NCBI GenBank assembly: GCA_026398575.1 | Contig: JAPLSP010000301.1 | Location: forward strand, 1-30,877 | DNA length: 30,877 bases | Direction of reading: 5' to 3' | DNA from: Candidatus Sumerlaeota bacterium | Lineage (GTDB): Bacteria; Sumerlaeota; Sumerlaeia; JADFCT01 | Part shown: in pieces, positions 16,263-23,629 of the stretch | How the letters are laid out: each line of letters begins with the position of its first letter | Numbering within the stretch: the first letter of the stretch is position 1 | Notes under the pieces: generated by a model | What the model was told of the DNA's origin: nothing | Databases searched by the model: none | Seen by the model: only the letters and a program-made list of their open reading frames with translations | Program-made: the position numbers and the translations under genes

Positions 16263-16290
16263 GACTTATTTCCTTTGAGCGGGTGTTTGC

Positions 16291-16527
16291 CTATTTTACA
16301 ATTTCGCACGATACATTCTCAAGCACAACTGATGGCGCTTTCCCATCGCCCAGAATCTGTTTTGCATCTAAAATCTCAACGCCGACCAATTTTTCACCCT
16401 CTCCGATATTCAGGGCAACATCATCCGTCAATCTCAAGGTTCGGCATTCGTGGCGGCCTTCAATCAATCGGATATACAAGGCATCCACTTCGGCATCATA
16501 AGATATTCGCATGGTCATTCGATTCAC
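16291..16527 (-). CDS. DUF2283 family small protein
   Basis: 78 residues from a GTG at 16527 that overlaps the lactonase stop as GTGA, which implies translational coupling. In-frame ATGs at 16518 and 16512 are alternatives. The sequence MRISYDAEVDALYIRL, then V-A-L-N-I-G-E-G-E-K-L-V-G-V-E-I-L-D-A, is the standard DUF2283 two-part beta signature. The function of this family is unknown. It is often found as a tiny solitary gene, sometimes near toxin-antitoxin genes. Here it sits between two metabolic genes with short gaps. Confidence 0.85.
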   Translation of the reverse strand: MNRMTMRISYDAEVDALYIRLIEGRHECRTLRLTDDVALNIGEGEKLVGVEILDAKQILGDGKAPSVVLENVSCEIVK

Positions 16528-17357
16528 TCGTGAATCTGATAGATCACCTTCGCGTTCTCGCTCCAGATATCCGTCCGTTCGGTCGGCGACAGCTTGTTGA
16601 TATATTCCGCCGCAATCCCCATCACCTCCTCATACGCCGCCGCCACTGTGCAGACCGGCCAATCCGAACCGACCATCACGCGGTCGGCGCCGAAGCGCTC
16701 GAAAACCACATCCATATAAGGCGTGAAATCCTCCGGCGTCCACGTCTGCCCATGCGCCTCGGTGACCATGCCGGAAAGCTTGCATGAAACATTATCGCAT
16801 TCAGCCAGCCGCGCCATGTCGCGATCCCAGGGCGCCAAAACGCCGTCGCGGATGCGGGGCTTGGCCAGATGATCCAGAATGAACGGCTGCTCGGAGAACT
16901 CGCGCGCCAGTTTGATCGCCGACGAAAGGTGCTTGGGCTGCAGCAGCAAATCATACGCCAGGTTATATCGCGACAGCGCTTTGATGCCGCGCATGAAATC
17001 CTTGCGCAGCATGAACTGGTCGTCCGGCTCATCATGAATGACGTGCCGAACGCTGCGCAGCTTGGGATGCGCGGCGAAGCGCTCCAACTGCTCTTCGATG
17101 CGCGGGCTTCGCAGGTCCACCCACCCCACGACGGCCACGATAAAGGCATATTCATCCGCCAATCCGAGCAACCATTGGGTTTCCTCGATGGACTGGCGGG
17201 CTTGCACGGCGACGGTTCCGCAGATGCCCGCCGACTTCATCAACGGCAGCAAATCCGTGGGCAGGAAATCGCGCTTGAGCGACTCCATCCCCGGGCCGAT
17301 CCATCCATACTCACGTGGATTGTATTTCCAAAAGTGCTGGTGAGCGTCTATTTTCAT
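16524..17357 (-). CDS. Amidohydrolase-family lactonase (L-fuconolactonase-like, COG3618)
   Basis: 277 residues from ATG 17357, which opens with the diagnostic MKIDAHQHFWKYNP. The open frame extends to 17582 but the extra residues are repeat-like and run into prfA. Motifs: HxH (H6, H8), RHVIHDE (104-110), FILDHLAKP (159-167), VSCKLSG (190-196) and MVGSDWPVC (228-236), with D232 as the late metal or catalytic aspartate. This is the TIM-barrel amidohydrolase_2 pattern of L-fuconolactonase, L-rhamnono-lactonase and related sugar lactonases. Expected reaction: hydrolysis of a sugar 1,4- or 1,5-lactone to the aldonate, which the downstream dehydrogenase could then oxidise. It heads the minus-strand metabolic cluster, and the divergent promoter region (17358-17514) is shared with prfA. 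Exact sugar not determined. Confidence 0.88.
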   Translation of the reverse strand: MKIDAHQHFWKYNPREYGWIGPGMESLKRDFLPTDLLPLMKSAGICGTVAVQARQSIEETQWLLGLADEYAFIVAVVGWVDLRSPRIEEQLERFAAHPKLRSVRHVIHDEPDDQFMLRKDFMRGIKALSRYNLAYDLLLQPKHLSSAIKLAREFSEQPFILDHLAKPRIRDGVLAPWDRDMARLAECDNVSCKLSGMVTEAHGQTWTPEDFTPYMDVVFERFGADRVMVGSDWPVCTVAAAYEEVMGIAAEYINKLSPTERTDIWSENAKVIYQIHE

Positions 17358-17441
17358 TTTTGAGGCGCCTCTTCGCAGGCAGAGATACTCGGCGATTGCC
17401 TCGCGTAAAATCAAGGAAGGAATCTTACGCGGGCGCATTTT

Positions 17442-17498
17442 GCCCTTGCGGAAGGGCGGCGGCGTGAGCAAATTGTTTCCCCCTTCGAATGAGAAGGG
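17442..17498 (+). repeat. Two small stem-loops in the prfA leader
   Basis: GCCCTT/AAGGGC (17442-17457, loop GCGG) and CCCTTC/GAAGGG (17481-17498, loop GAATGA) lie between the lactonase and prfA starts. The second ends 7 bases before the GAGGA ribosome-binding site of prfA. They resemble dispersed CCCTT/AAGGG intergenic repeats rather than a known leader element. Confidence 0.4.
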
Positions 17499-17514
17499 CA
17501 TGTTTGAGGAAAAA

Positions 17515-18597
17515 ATGGCTTTTGATCTGGAAGCAAAGCTCAAAGAGATCGCCGAATCCTTCGCGGCGCTCGAACAGCGCATGGCCGACGGGGCGCTGCT
17601 GGCGGATCGCGCTGAATATCAGCGCGTCACGCGCCAGCATCGCGCGCTTGCGCCGATCGTCGCCAAATACAAGGAATGGTCCCAGGCGCTCCGCGCGCGC
17701 GAAGACGCCGCCGAGCTGGCGAAAGACCCGGATCCTGAGATGGCCTCGATGGCCGCCATCGAATTCGCCGAAGCCGGCCAGCGCGCCGAAGCGCTGGAAA
17801 AGGAAGTCCGCGTCCTGCTCCTGCCGCGCGACCCGAATGACGAGCGCAACACCTTCCTCGAAATTCGCGCGGGCACGGGCGGCGAAGAGGCGGCCCTGTT
17901 CGCCGGCGATCTGCTGAAGATGTATCTGCGCTACGCCGAGTCCAAAGGCTGGAAAACGGAAATGATCAGCAGCAATCCGACCGGCCTTGGCGGCTATAAA
18001 GAAGTCATTATCGGCATCAAGGGCGAGGGAGCGTTCAGCCGCTTGAAATACGAGGGCGGCGTTCACCGCGTGCAGCGCGTCCCCGAGACGGAAGCGCAAG
18101 GCCGGATTCATACCTCGGCGGTGACCGTGGCCGTCATGCCCGAAGCCACCGAAGTGGAAATCAAGATCAATGAAAACGAGCTGAAGATAGACACCTATCA
18201 CTCCTCCGGTCCCGGCGGCCAGCACGTCAACACCACCGATTCGGCGGTGCGGATCACGCATCTGCCGACGGGACTGGTCGTGTCGTGCCAGGATGAGAAG
18301 TCGCAGATCAAAAACCGCTCGAAGGCGATGCAAATCCTGCGCGCGCGCCTGTATGAGGCCGAACGCGAGAAACAGGATGCGCAGGAATCCGCCACGCGCC
18401 GCAGCATGGTGGGCTCAGGCGACCGCAGCGAAAAGATCCGAACCTATAACTACCCGGAAAATCGGCTTACGGATCATCGCATCGGATTGCGAATTTATTC
18501 GCTGGACCGCATTTTGGATGGGAATCTCGATCCCGTCATTGACCCGATGGTCATGCACGTGCAGTCCGAACAGCTGAAATCCTGTAGTCTGGGATAA
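17515..18597 (+). CDS. prfA: Peptide chain release factor 1
   Basis: 360 residues from ATG 17515, the usual RF1 length. GAGGA four bases upstream supports this start over ATG 17500 or 17440. The catalytic GGQ loop is at 234-236 (SGPGGQHVNTTDSAVRITH), and the recognition tripeptide is P-E-T at 190-192 (RVPETEAQGRIHTSA), a P-x-T form typical of RF1 rather than the S-P-F of RF2. It terminates translation at UAA and UAG by triggering peptidyl-tRNA hydrolysis on the ribosome. The glutamine of GGQ is normally methylated by PrmC; prmC usually follows prfA but does not here. An RF1 reading UAG fits TAG being used as an ordinary stop in this window. Confidence 0.97.
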   Translation: MAFDLEAKLKEIAESFAALEQRMADGALLADRAEYQRVTRQHRALAPIVAKYKEWSQALRAREDAAELAKDPDPEMASMAAIEFAEAGQRAEALEKEVRVLLLPRDPNDERNTFLEIRAGTGGEEAALFAGDLLKMYLRYAESKGWKTEMISSNPTGLGGYKEVIIGIKGEGAFSRLKYEGGVHRVQRVPETEAQGRIHTSAVTVAVMPEATEVEIKINENELKIDTYHSSGPGGQHVNTTDSAVRITHLPTGLVVSCQDEKSQIKNRSKAMQILRARLYEAEREKQDAQESATRRSMVGSGDRSEKIRTYNYPENRLTDHRIGLRIYSLDRILDGNLDPVIDPMVMHVQSEQLKSCSLG

Positions 18598-18619
18598 GCC
18601 CGAAACGCAAGCGTTCACG

Positions 18620-18786
18620 ATCCAATGTCCAACAGGGACTGTCCAATTTCCAACAAGGATTTCCCTTGGAAATTGGAAATTCCCTGTTGGAAATTGGAAG
18701 TTCCTTGTTGGATATTGGAAATTCCCTGTTGGATATTGGATATTCCCTGTTGGAAATTGGAAATTCCCTGTTGGATATTGGACATT
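18620..18786. repeat. 21-bp tandem repeat array with an inverted first part
   Basis: About six imperfect units of TTCCCTGTTGGAAATTGGAAA (second half varies GAAATT/GATATT) run from about 18660 to 18786. The first 40 bases carry the same unit in the opposite orientation (CCAACAGGGA, CCAATTTCCAACAAGG), so a large hairpin can form. It fills the gap between convergent prfA and the STAS gene, and may terminate both. Because the period is a multiple of three, one frame reads as a PISNREF heptad, which is not a real protein. Confidence 0.8.
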
Positions 18787-18791
18787 GATTT

Positions 18792-19169
18792 TTAATAACG
18801 GGTTTGCCGGCCGGTGTCCAGCTTGCCGCCTTCCTTGACTCGCTGGACGGCCGTGGATTGATCCGCAAAAACCTCGAGGATCAAATTGAGTCTCATTGTT
18901 TCCAGCGCCTTTTTTGTCTGCTCAGGCAAGCGGCATAATACCAGATTCCGGCCTTTGGCAATCGCCCGGCTGCGCCACATGACGATCGAGCCAAACACGC
19001 AGCTATTCAGGGTGCGCACCCCATCCATGTCCAGTACAATTCCCAAGCCTTGATCAATGGCGCTATTGACTAATTTGCTGACTTCAGCATTAAAGGAAGC
19101 ATCCCACCCATCCTGGTCGCCAATCGCCACCACTTGGACTCCATCAATGATTTCGACTTTAATGCTCAT
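18792..19169 (-). CDS. STAS-domain protein (anti-sigma-factor-antagonist-like)
   Basis: 125 residues, a single STAS domain at about 1-110 plus a short basic tail. The core IVLDMDGVRTLNSCVFGSIV (44-63) matches the STAS motif L-D-x-x-x-V-x-x-x-D-S-x-x-x-G. The serine that is phosphorylated in SpoIIAA-type proteins aligns with S56, but the aspartate before it is N55, and the usual S-G-L-G is C-V-F-G. Family knowledge: such proteins bind a serine kinase/anti-sigma factor in partner-switching circuits. No kinase, phosphatase or sigma gene is adjacent, so the partner is elsewhere or absent. The 139-bp gap upstream (19170-19308) shows nothing notable. Confidence 0.85.
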   Translation of the reverse strand: MSIKVEIIDGVQVVAIGDQDGWDASFNAEVSKLVNSAIDQGLGIVLDMDGVRTLNSCVFGSIVMWRSRAIAKGRNLVLCRLPEQTKKALETMRLNLILEVFADQSTAVQRVKEGGKLDTGRQTRY

Positions 19170-19308
19170 GAAGGAAACTCTGGCAGGAATCGCGCTGTCT
19201 TATTACCCATGCGCCAAAACAATTGGCTCGAATGTGGAAAATCCTTACGCCCAACGGAGCAACCGATGCAAGCGGAAAAACCGCGCAGCAATTTTGAAGT
19301 GAAAGAGG

Positions 19309-20577
19309 CTACTTCTTGCGCCGGCGTGAGGCGAATTCCGGCGCCTCGACGATGCATTTGCCCAGAACTTTCAGCGAGGTTTTAAGCAGATGGCCCGTGT
19401 GGCGGATAAAGCCGCCCGGCTCGGGGCCTATGTCCTCCCACCCGCGCTCGTCGGGTGTAAGGCTTTCCCAGTTCTGAAACAGCCGCCCCCAGTCGCTCCG
19501 CAGCGCCTCATGGACGCGGCGCTGCCCATTGAAGGGATACCAGAAGGAATCATGATAGAGAACGCTGGCGATATAGGCCCACGGCGCCAGCCACGTCTTG
19601 AGCGACCACTCGACCGGGCGCTTCAAGCCTCCCCAATAAATGCGATGCTGCATCCGGCTGGCAAAGGTCATGCGTTTGAACGGCCCATCGAAATTCCAGT
19701 TCATCTGCGCGGCTTCCTGGTCGCCGACGATTTCGATTTCGCGCGGGTCGCCGCATCCCAGGCCGGCGTCATGAGCAAGGCGGACGAATTTCAGGTCGCG
19801 CAGCGGATCGAATCCCATCAGCTTGGCCGCCACCGCGTCTATCGCCACCGGGTCCGACGAAGCCAGGATCACGTTCTTGACGTGCGGAATCATGCAGCGC
19901 GGCCCCGGCCCATCGCCGGCGAAGGTTCCGTCCATTACCGCGAAAAGCCCGCGATGAATCTTCTTCTGGATCATCAGCAAATCCACGAGCGTCTCATGGA
20001 TGACGGGATGGGTCCAGTGGCGGTGCTCGTTCAGGAGGCCGCCGAAAGCGTTTTTCATCGCGCCGGTCGTCGTGGTGAAGATGTGCGTCTTGATGGTGGG
20101 CAGATGAATGATGTTTTCGCCGATAAAGCGCCGCGGAATGGAAAATCCCTTCGGGAAAACATCGCGCAGAACCAGAAACTTGCGGCACAAGTCATCGCCA
20201 ACCGCATCGCGCACGGGTATCCATTCCTCGTTTTCATAGAGGTGGACGTTGCGCAGCCCGTGCGCCTGGATGACGTTGATCTGCTTGTTCTCGCGCTCGC
20301 CGAGGTGGGCGTCAATCACGACGGTGCGGTTGTGGCAGCCGTGAATCAGGCTCGGGGAATAGCCGTCCTGCTTCATCGCGCGGATGACGCCTTCGAGCTG
20401 CCAGGGCGGCGTCGAGGAGGCGGGATAAAAGAAATGCCAGCTGATATTGATCTTCAGCGCAGTGTCGGCGTCTTTCGCGATGACATCCTGATAGCCGGCC
20501 AGGTTCATCAGCTCGTGATAATCCGCCAACACCGTCCTTGGAGAAGTTCTCAATATCGCAACTTTGGATTTCGCCAT
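19309..20577 (-). CDS. DUF362 domain protein
   Basis: 422 residues from ATG 20577 (MAKSKVAILRTSP); a start at 20613 adds only repeat-derived residues. The DUF362 core is clear: NIIHLPTIKTHIFTTTTGAMKNAFGGL (about 165-190), FAVMDGTFAGDGPGPRC, and ILASSDPVAIDAVAAKLMGFDP. No CxxCxxC ferredoxin motif is present, unlike DUF362 proteins fused to 4Fe-4S domains. The function of the family is unknown; it is widespread in anaerobes. The C-terminal 130 residues are rich in W and R and may be membrane-peripheral. It is divergent from tolB, with a 296-bp gap that contains a short repeat. Confidence 0.88.
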   Translation of the reverse strand: MAKSKVAILRTSPRTVLADYHELMNLAGYQDVIAKDADTALKINISWHFFYPASSTPPWQLEGVIRAMKQDGYSPSLIHGCHNRTVVIDAHLGERENKQINVIQAHGLRNVHLYENEEWIPVRDAVGDDLCRKFLVLRDVFPKGFSIPRRFIGENIIHLPTIKTHIFTTTTGAMKNAFGGLLNEHRHWTHPVIHETLVDLLMIQKKIHRGLFAVMDGTFAGDGPGPRCMIPHVKNVILASSDPVAIDAVAAKLMGFDPLRDLKFVRLAHDAGLGCGDPREIEIVGDQEAAQMNWNFDGPFKRMTFASRMQHRIYWGGLKRPVEWSLKTWLAPWAYIASVLYHDSFWYPFNGQRRVHEALRSDWGRLFQNWESLTPDERGWEDIGPEPGGFIRHTGHLLKTSLKVLGKCIVEAPEFASRRRKK

Positions 20578-20587
20578 CGTCCGCCCC

Positions 20588-20657
20588 CGTTTGGAGTTCC
20601 GTTTGGAGTTCACCCTTCAGGTTGTGTTTGAAATTCACCCTTCAGATCACCCTTGAA
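20588..20657. repeat. 12-bp tandem duplication and ACCCTTCAG repeats
   Basis: CGTTTGGAGTTC is perfectly repeated head to tail at 20588-20611, followed by three copies of ACCCTT(C/G)A at 20612, 20637 and 20649. It lies in the 296-bp divergent gap between DUF362 and tolB. No clear -10/-35 pair for tolB was recognised in the rest of that gap. Confidence 0.6.
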
Positions 20658-20873
20658 TTTTAATCCATGATTTTATTTTTCTCGCCACACTCACCTTTCA
20701 AAGGCTACGCCCCCTTCCCTTGCGGATCAAGCCTATCCTGCTCTGCGAAAAAGGCGCCAAAAAAAGGCTTGCGCGCCGCCGGGCGAGTGAGCGAAATTCT
20801 TTCGCTCTTGCGCCCCTGGACCGAACTTCTCCACGCTGGCAAGTTGCTGATTTCTCTGACGGTCTGGAATACA

Positions 20874-22250
20874 ATGAAACTACTGTCTATGTGCTTTTCG
20901 CCGACGGCGTCACGCGCCGTAGTATTTTATTTTTTGTTTAGTCTGATTCTTTGCGTTGCCCCTGCCGAGCTGGTTTCTTCAGCGACCGCTCAGGCGCCGA
21001 TCCCTCTCGGCGTCATTACGAAGGCGGGTGAGATACAGGTGATCGCGATACCGGAGTTTGAATTCTCCGAAGGCGCTCCGGGCGGCGAGATCGCCAAGAT
21101 GAACGACATTATTTACCGCAATCTGGAGCTCTCCGGCTATTTTAAAAAACCGAGCAATGAAAAGTTTGTCGCCGAAGCTCATGAGGACGATAAAAAAGCA
21201 GGCAAGATCGAACCCGAACGCTGGCACAGGCTCAGCGTCAGTTTTCTACTCCTTGGCATTATCACAAACAAGGACGGATTGCTTGTTACGGAAGTCCGCT
21301 TATATGGGATGGAAAAAGGCCAGCGTATTTTCGGGTCTCTGTATCCGCCCTGCACGCCGCAGAATCTGCCGCGCCAGGCCCGGCGCATCAGCGACGATAT
21401 CATCTTCAAGCTGACGGGCAATCATGGGGTGGCCAATACGCAGATCGTCTTCGTGGCCAACCGCACCAAGCAAGCCTGGTCGAAGGATATATGGATCATG
21501 TACGCGGATGGCACGGAACAGCGGCCACTGACGAACGACCGGATTACGTGCGCCAGCCCTTGTTGGGGCGCCAACGGCACGGAGATTTATTACACCAGCT
21601 ACAAGGATCATAATCCCGATCTGTGCGGCCTCAAGGCGGATGGGAGCAAGAGCTGGTATATCTCGCGCTTCCCGGGATTGAATATTTCGCCGGCCTGGTC
21701 CGAGGCGCGCCAGCGCATCGCGTTGACGCTGGGCAAGGACGGCAACTCGGAAGTTTATACGATGGACCGCTATGGGCGCTACCCGATGCGCCTGACGATC
21801 AATATCGCGATAGACTCTTCGCCCTGCTGGTCGCCGACGGGCAACCGCATTGCGTTCACCTCGGATCGCGAGGGCGGCAAAGCGCAGCTCTATGCCATGG
21901 ACGCCGACGGATTGAATACGACCCGTCTGACTCGGCTGGGCGCGGGCTATAACTACAACGATGGCGCCGCCTGGTCGCCCAAAAGCGATTTGATTGCGTT
22001 TTCCTGCCGTTTTGAGGGCAAGTTCGACATTTGCACGATCAATATTGACGGCAGCGGCGCGCGCCAATTGACCACCGTGGGCAATAATGAAGATCCCTGC
22101 TGGTCGCCCGACGGCACGAGCATTGTATTTACGTCGGACCGCAGAGGCGTCGCCCAGCTGTTTGTGATGCAGGCTGATGGGTCCAATCAAACTCAGTTGA
22201 CGGTTGAGGGAATTAACCATTCGGCCGCATGGGGGCCGTTTGAGAAATAA
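20874..22250 (+). CDS. tolB: Tol-Pal system beta-propeller protein TolB
   Basis: 458 residues from ATG 20874, whose product starts with a signal peptide (MKLLSMCF, then VVFYFLFSLILCVAPAEL). The longer open frame from 20667 has no signal-like start. N-terminal domain about 40-190 (VIAIPEFEFSEG, RLSVSFLLLGIIT, ISDDIIFKLTG). Then come WD40-like PD40 propeller blades with repeated P-x-W-S-P-x-G-x-x-I-x-F-T-S-D-R motifs near residues 320-450. TolB is a periplasmic protein that binds Pal and helps outer-membrane constriction at division. It starts the plus-strand envelope operon; tolQ, tolR and tolA are not in this window. Length and domain order match standard TolB. Confidence 0.95.
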   Translation: MKLLSMCFSPTASRAVVFYFLFSLILCVAPAELVSSATAQAPIPLGVITKAGEIQVIAIPEFEFSEGAPGGEIAKMNDIIYRNLELSGYFKKPSNEKFVAEAHEDDKKAGKIEPERWHRLSVSFLLLGIITNKDGLLVTEVRLYGMEKGQRIFGSLYPPCTPQNLPRQARRISDDIIFKLTGNHGVANTQIVFVANRTKQAWSKDIWIMYADGTEQRPLTNDRITCASPCWGANGTEIYYTSYKDHNPDLCGLKADGSKSWYISRFPGLNISPAWSEARQRIALTLGKDGNSEVYTMDRYGRYPMRLTINIAIDSSPCWSPTGNRIAFTSDREGGKAQLYAMDADGLNTTRLTRLGAGYNYNDGAAWSPKSDLIAFSCRFEGKFDICTINIDGSGARQLTTVGNNEDPCWSPDGTSIVFTSDRRGVAQLFVMQADGSNQTQLTVEGINHSAAWGPFEK

Positions 22251-22260
22251 GAGGGAGCAA

Positions 22261-22292
22261 TTTCGGCGCCGCTTTGAGAAAAGCAGCCGAAA
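22261..22292 (+). repeat. Bulged stem-loop after tolB
   Basis: TTTCGGC + GCTTT pair with AAAGC + GCCGAAA around a GAGA loop, with small bulges. It is followed by A residues, not T, so it is not a classical terminator. It may be an RNA-processing or stability hairpin between tolB and the first pal gene. Confidence 0.35.
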
Positions 22293-22376
22293 AAAAACCC
22301 TTGTAAACCGGCAATCGTGACCGATAGCATGTTCCAAGCGTCCGGCGCCAGTTGGAATTGCCGATACACCACCATC

Positions 22377-22382
22377 AGGAGG
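22377..22382 (+). promoter_or_regulatory. Strong ribosome-binding site fixing the first pal start
   Basis: A perfect AGGAGG six bases before ATG 22389 decides this start over ATG 22317, which would put 24 extra residues before the signal peptide. Confidence 0.85.
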
Positions 22383-22388
22383 CCAGTC

Positions 22389-23015
22389 ATGTCCCGTTCT
22401 ACTGCTGCTGTTGCTCGCGTGGCCCTCGTTGTTTTCGCTCTTTCTGTCCTGACAACCGGGTGTTCGAAGTTACCCAAAGATCATTGGTGGCAATTCTGGA
22501 GAACCGGCACACCCATCGCCACGACGCCTGTGGGCGATGACCAGTTCTTCGCGCCGCCGCTGGAGCCCAAATTCCCCGACGGAACCGGCCCCAGCTCCCT
22601 GCCGGGAGACCCGAATACCTCGGGCGGCAAGAACGTCGGGATCGCGGAAGAACGCCCCTTGGACAAAGAAGGCGGGATGATTGCCGAGCTGCCGATGATC
22701 TATTTCGACTACGACAGTTATCAGCTGAAGCCAACGGAAAAGGACGTGTTGAATAAATGCGCCGAGTGGCTCATCGTCCATGCGAATGTGGCCGTCCAAG
22801 TCGAGGGGCATTGCGACGAGCGCGGCACTCCGGAATACAATCTGAATCTGGGCGCGCGCCGCGCCGATATGGTCCGGGAATATCTGGTCTCCAAAGGCGT
22901 GGCGGCGCCGCAGCTGAAAACGATTTCTTACGGCAAGGAACGGCCCATTGATCTGGGCCATAGCGAAGACAACTGGCGCAAGAATCGCCGCGTTCAGTTC
23001 CTGGTGTACCAGTAA
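22389..23015 (+). CDS. pal: Peptidoglycan-associated lipoprotein (Pal) paralogue 1
   Basis: 208 residues. Lipoprotein signal with lipobox LTTGC, lipidated C25 followed by Ser, as expected for the outer membrane. A Pro/Gly-rich linker (about 40-95) precedes a C-terminal OmpA domain: IYFDYDSYQLKPTE, VEGHCDERGTPEYN, LGARRADMV, ISYGKERP. The diaminopimelate-binding Asp (in CDERGT) and Arg (in RRA) are present. Pal anchors the outer membrane to peptidoglycan and binds TolB. Among the three paralogues here this one is the most divergent in the domain (YDSYQL instead of YDKS), with a longer linker and a VQFLVYQ end. Confidence 0.92.
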   Translation: MSRSTAAVARVALVVFALSVLTTGCSKLPKDHWWQFWRTGTPIATTPVGDDQFFAPPLEPKFPDGTGPSSLPGDPNTSGGKNVGIAEERPLDKEGGMIAELPMIYFDYDSYQLKPTEKDVLNKCAEWLIVHANVAVQVEGHCDERGTPEYNLNLGARRADMVREYLVSKGVAAPQLKTISYGKERPIDLGHSEDNWRKNRRVQFLVYQ

Positions 23016-23028
23016 TCAAGGGTATACT

Positions 23029-23043
23029 CCCCCTGTATGGGGG
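23029..23043 (+). repeat. CCCCC/GGGGG stem-loop between pal copies 1 and 2
   Basis: CCCCC-TGTAT-GGGGG in the 53-bp gap, without a following T-run. It could modulate the ratio of the two messages. Confidence 0.35.
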
Positions 23044-23068
23044 CTTATCATAGAAAGGGTGAACCAAC

Positions 23069-23626
23069 ATGTTGCTCAAGCGTGTCACGTTACGGAGGTA
23101 TTTCAACGTCGCGGCGTTGCTCGCGATCGCGGTGATGTTCAATGGCTGCGCCGGCTGCCGCAAGGACCACAAGGCCGAGGAGCCGGGAATCATCTCCATC
23201 AAGCTGGAAGAGCCGAAGCCTCCAGTGAAGCCGCAAACCGGCGATGAGATTGGCACTCCGATCCGGCAGAACGTCGAGGAAAGCAAGAAGATGGGGCGCA
23301 TTTACTTCGACTATGACAAATCCAATATCCGTCCCGATCAGATCCCGATGATAGACGGCAACGCCAAGTATCTCCTCGAGAATCCGGCGCTGCACATCCA
23401 GATCGAAGGCCATTGCGATGAACGCGGCACGCGGGAATACAACTACAGCCTGGGCGAACGGCGCGCCAAGATGGTGGTGGACTACCTGGCGAAAAAAGGC
23501 GTGTCGCGCGACCGCCTGCATCCGATCAGCTATGGCAAGGACCGCCCCGTTGCGCTCGGACATAATGAAGAAGCCTGGAAGCAGAACCGCCGCGCCATGT
23601 TCATGGAGTTTGTAGGCGGAAAGTAA
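23069..23626 (+). CDS. pal: Peptidoglycan-associated lipoprotein (Pal) paralogue 2
   Basis: 185 residues. Signal peptide with lipobox FNGC and lipidated C27 (followed by Ala), short charged linker, then an OmpA domain: RIYFDYDKSNIRPDQ, IEGHCDERGTREYN, LGERRAKMVVDYL, ISYGKDRPVALGH, NRRAMFMEF. All peptidoglycan-binding residues are intact. Its FDYDKS and the RRAMFME end are shared with paralogue 3, so these two are closer to each other than to paralogue 1. AAAGGGTG upstream is a reasonable ribosome-binding site. It is followed after three bases by the CpoB-like gene, so co-translation is likely. Confidence 0.92.
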   Translation: MLLKRVTLRRYFNVAALLAIAVMFNGCAGCRKDHKAEEPGIISIKLEEPKPPVKPQTGDEIGTPIRQNVEESKKMGRIYFDYDKSNIRPDQIPMIDGNAKYLLENPALHIQIEGHCDERGTREYNYSLGERRAKMVVDYLAKKGVSRDRLHPISYGKDRPVALGHNEEAWKQNRRAMFMEFVGGK

Positions 23627-23629
23627 GCT

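Noticed and set aside
15309..16787. Long plus-strand frame opposite the zinc dehydrogenase
   Set aside because: Opposite frame of a well-supported gene, with no domain or ribosome-binding site.
18620..18786. CRISPR array
   Set aside because: Units are contiguous without spacers and vary within the repeat.
18551..18868. Open frame encoding repeated PISNREF heptads
   Set aside because: It is only the translation of a 21-bp DNA repeat, covers two gene ends and has no ribosome-binding site.
19390..20631. Long plus-strand frame opposite DUF362
   Set aside because: Shadow of the DUF362 gene, with no recognisable features.
22261..22300. Rho-independent terminator after tolB
   Set aside because: The stem is followed by A residues, not T, and the operon clearly continues.
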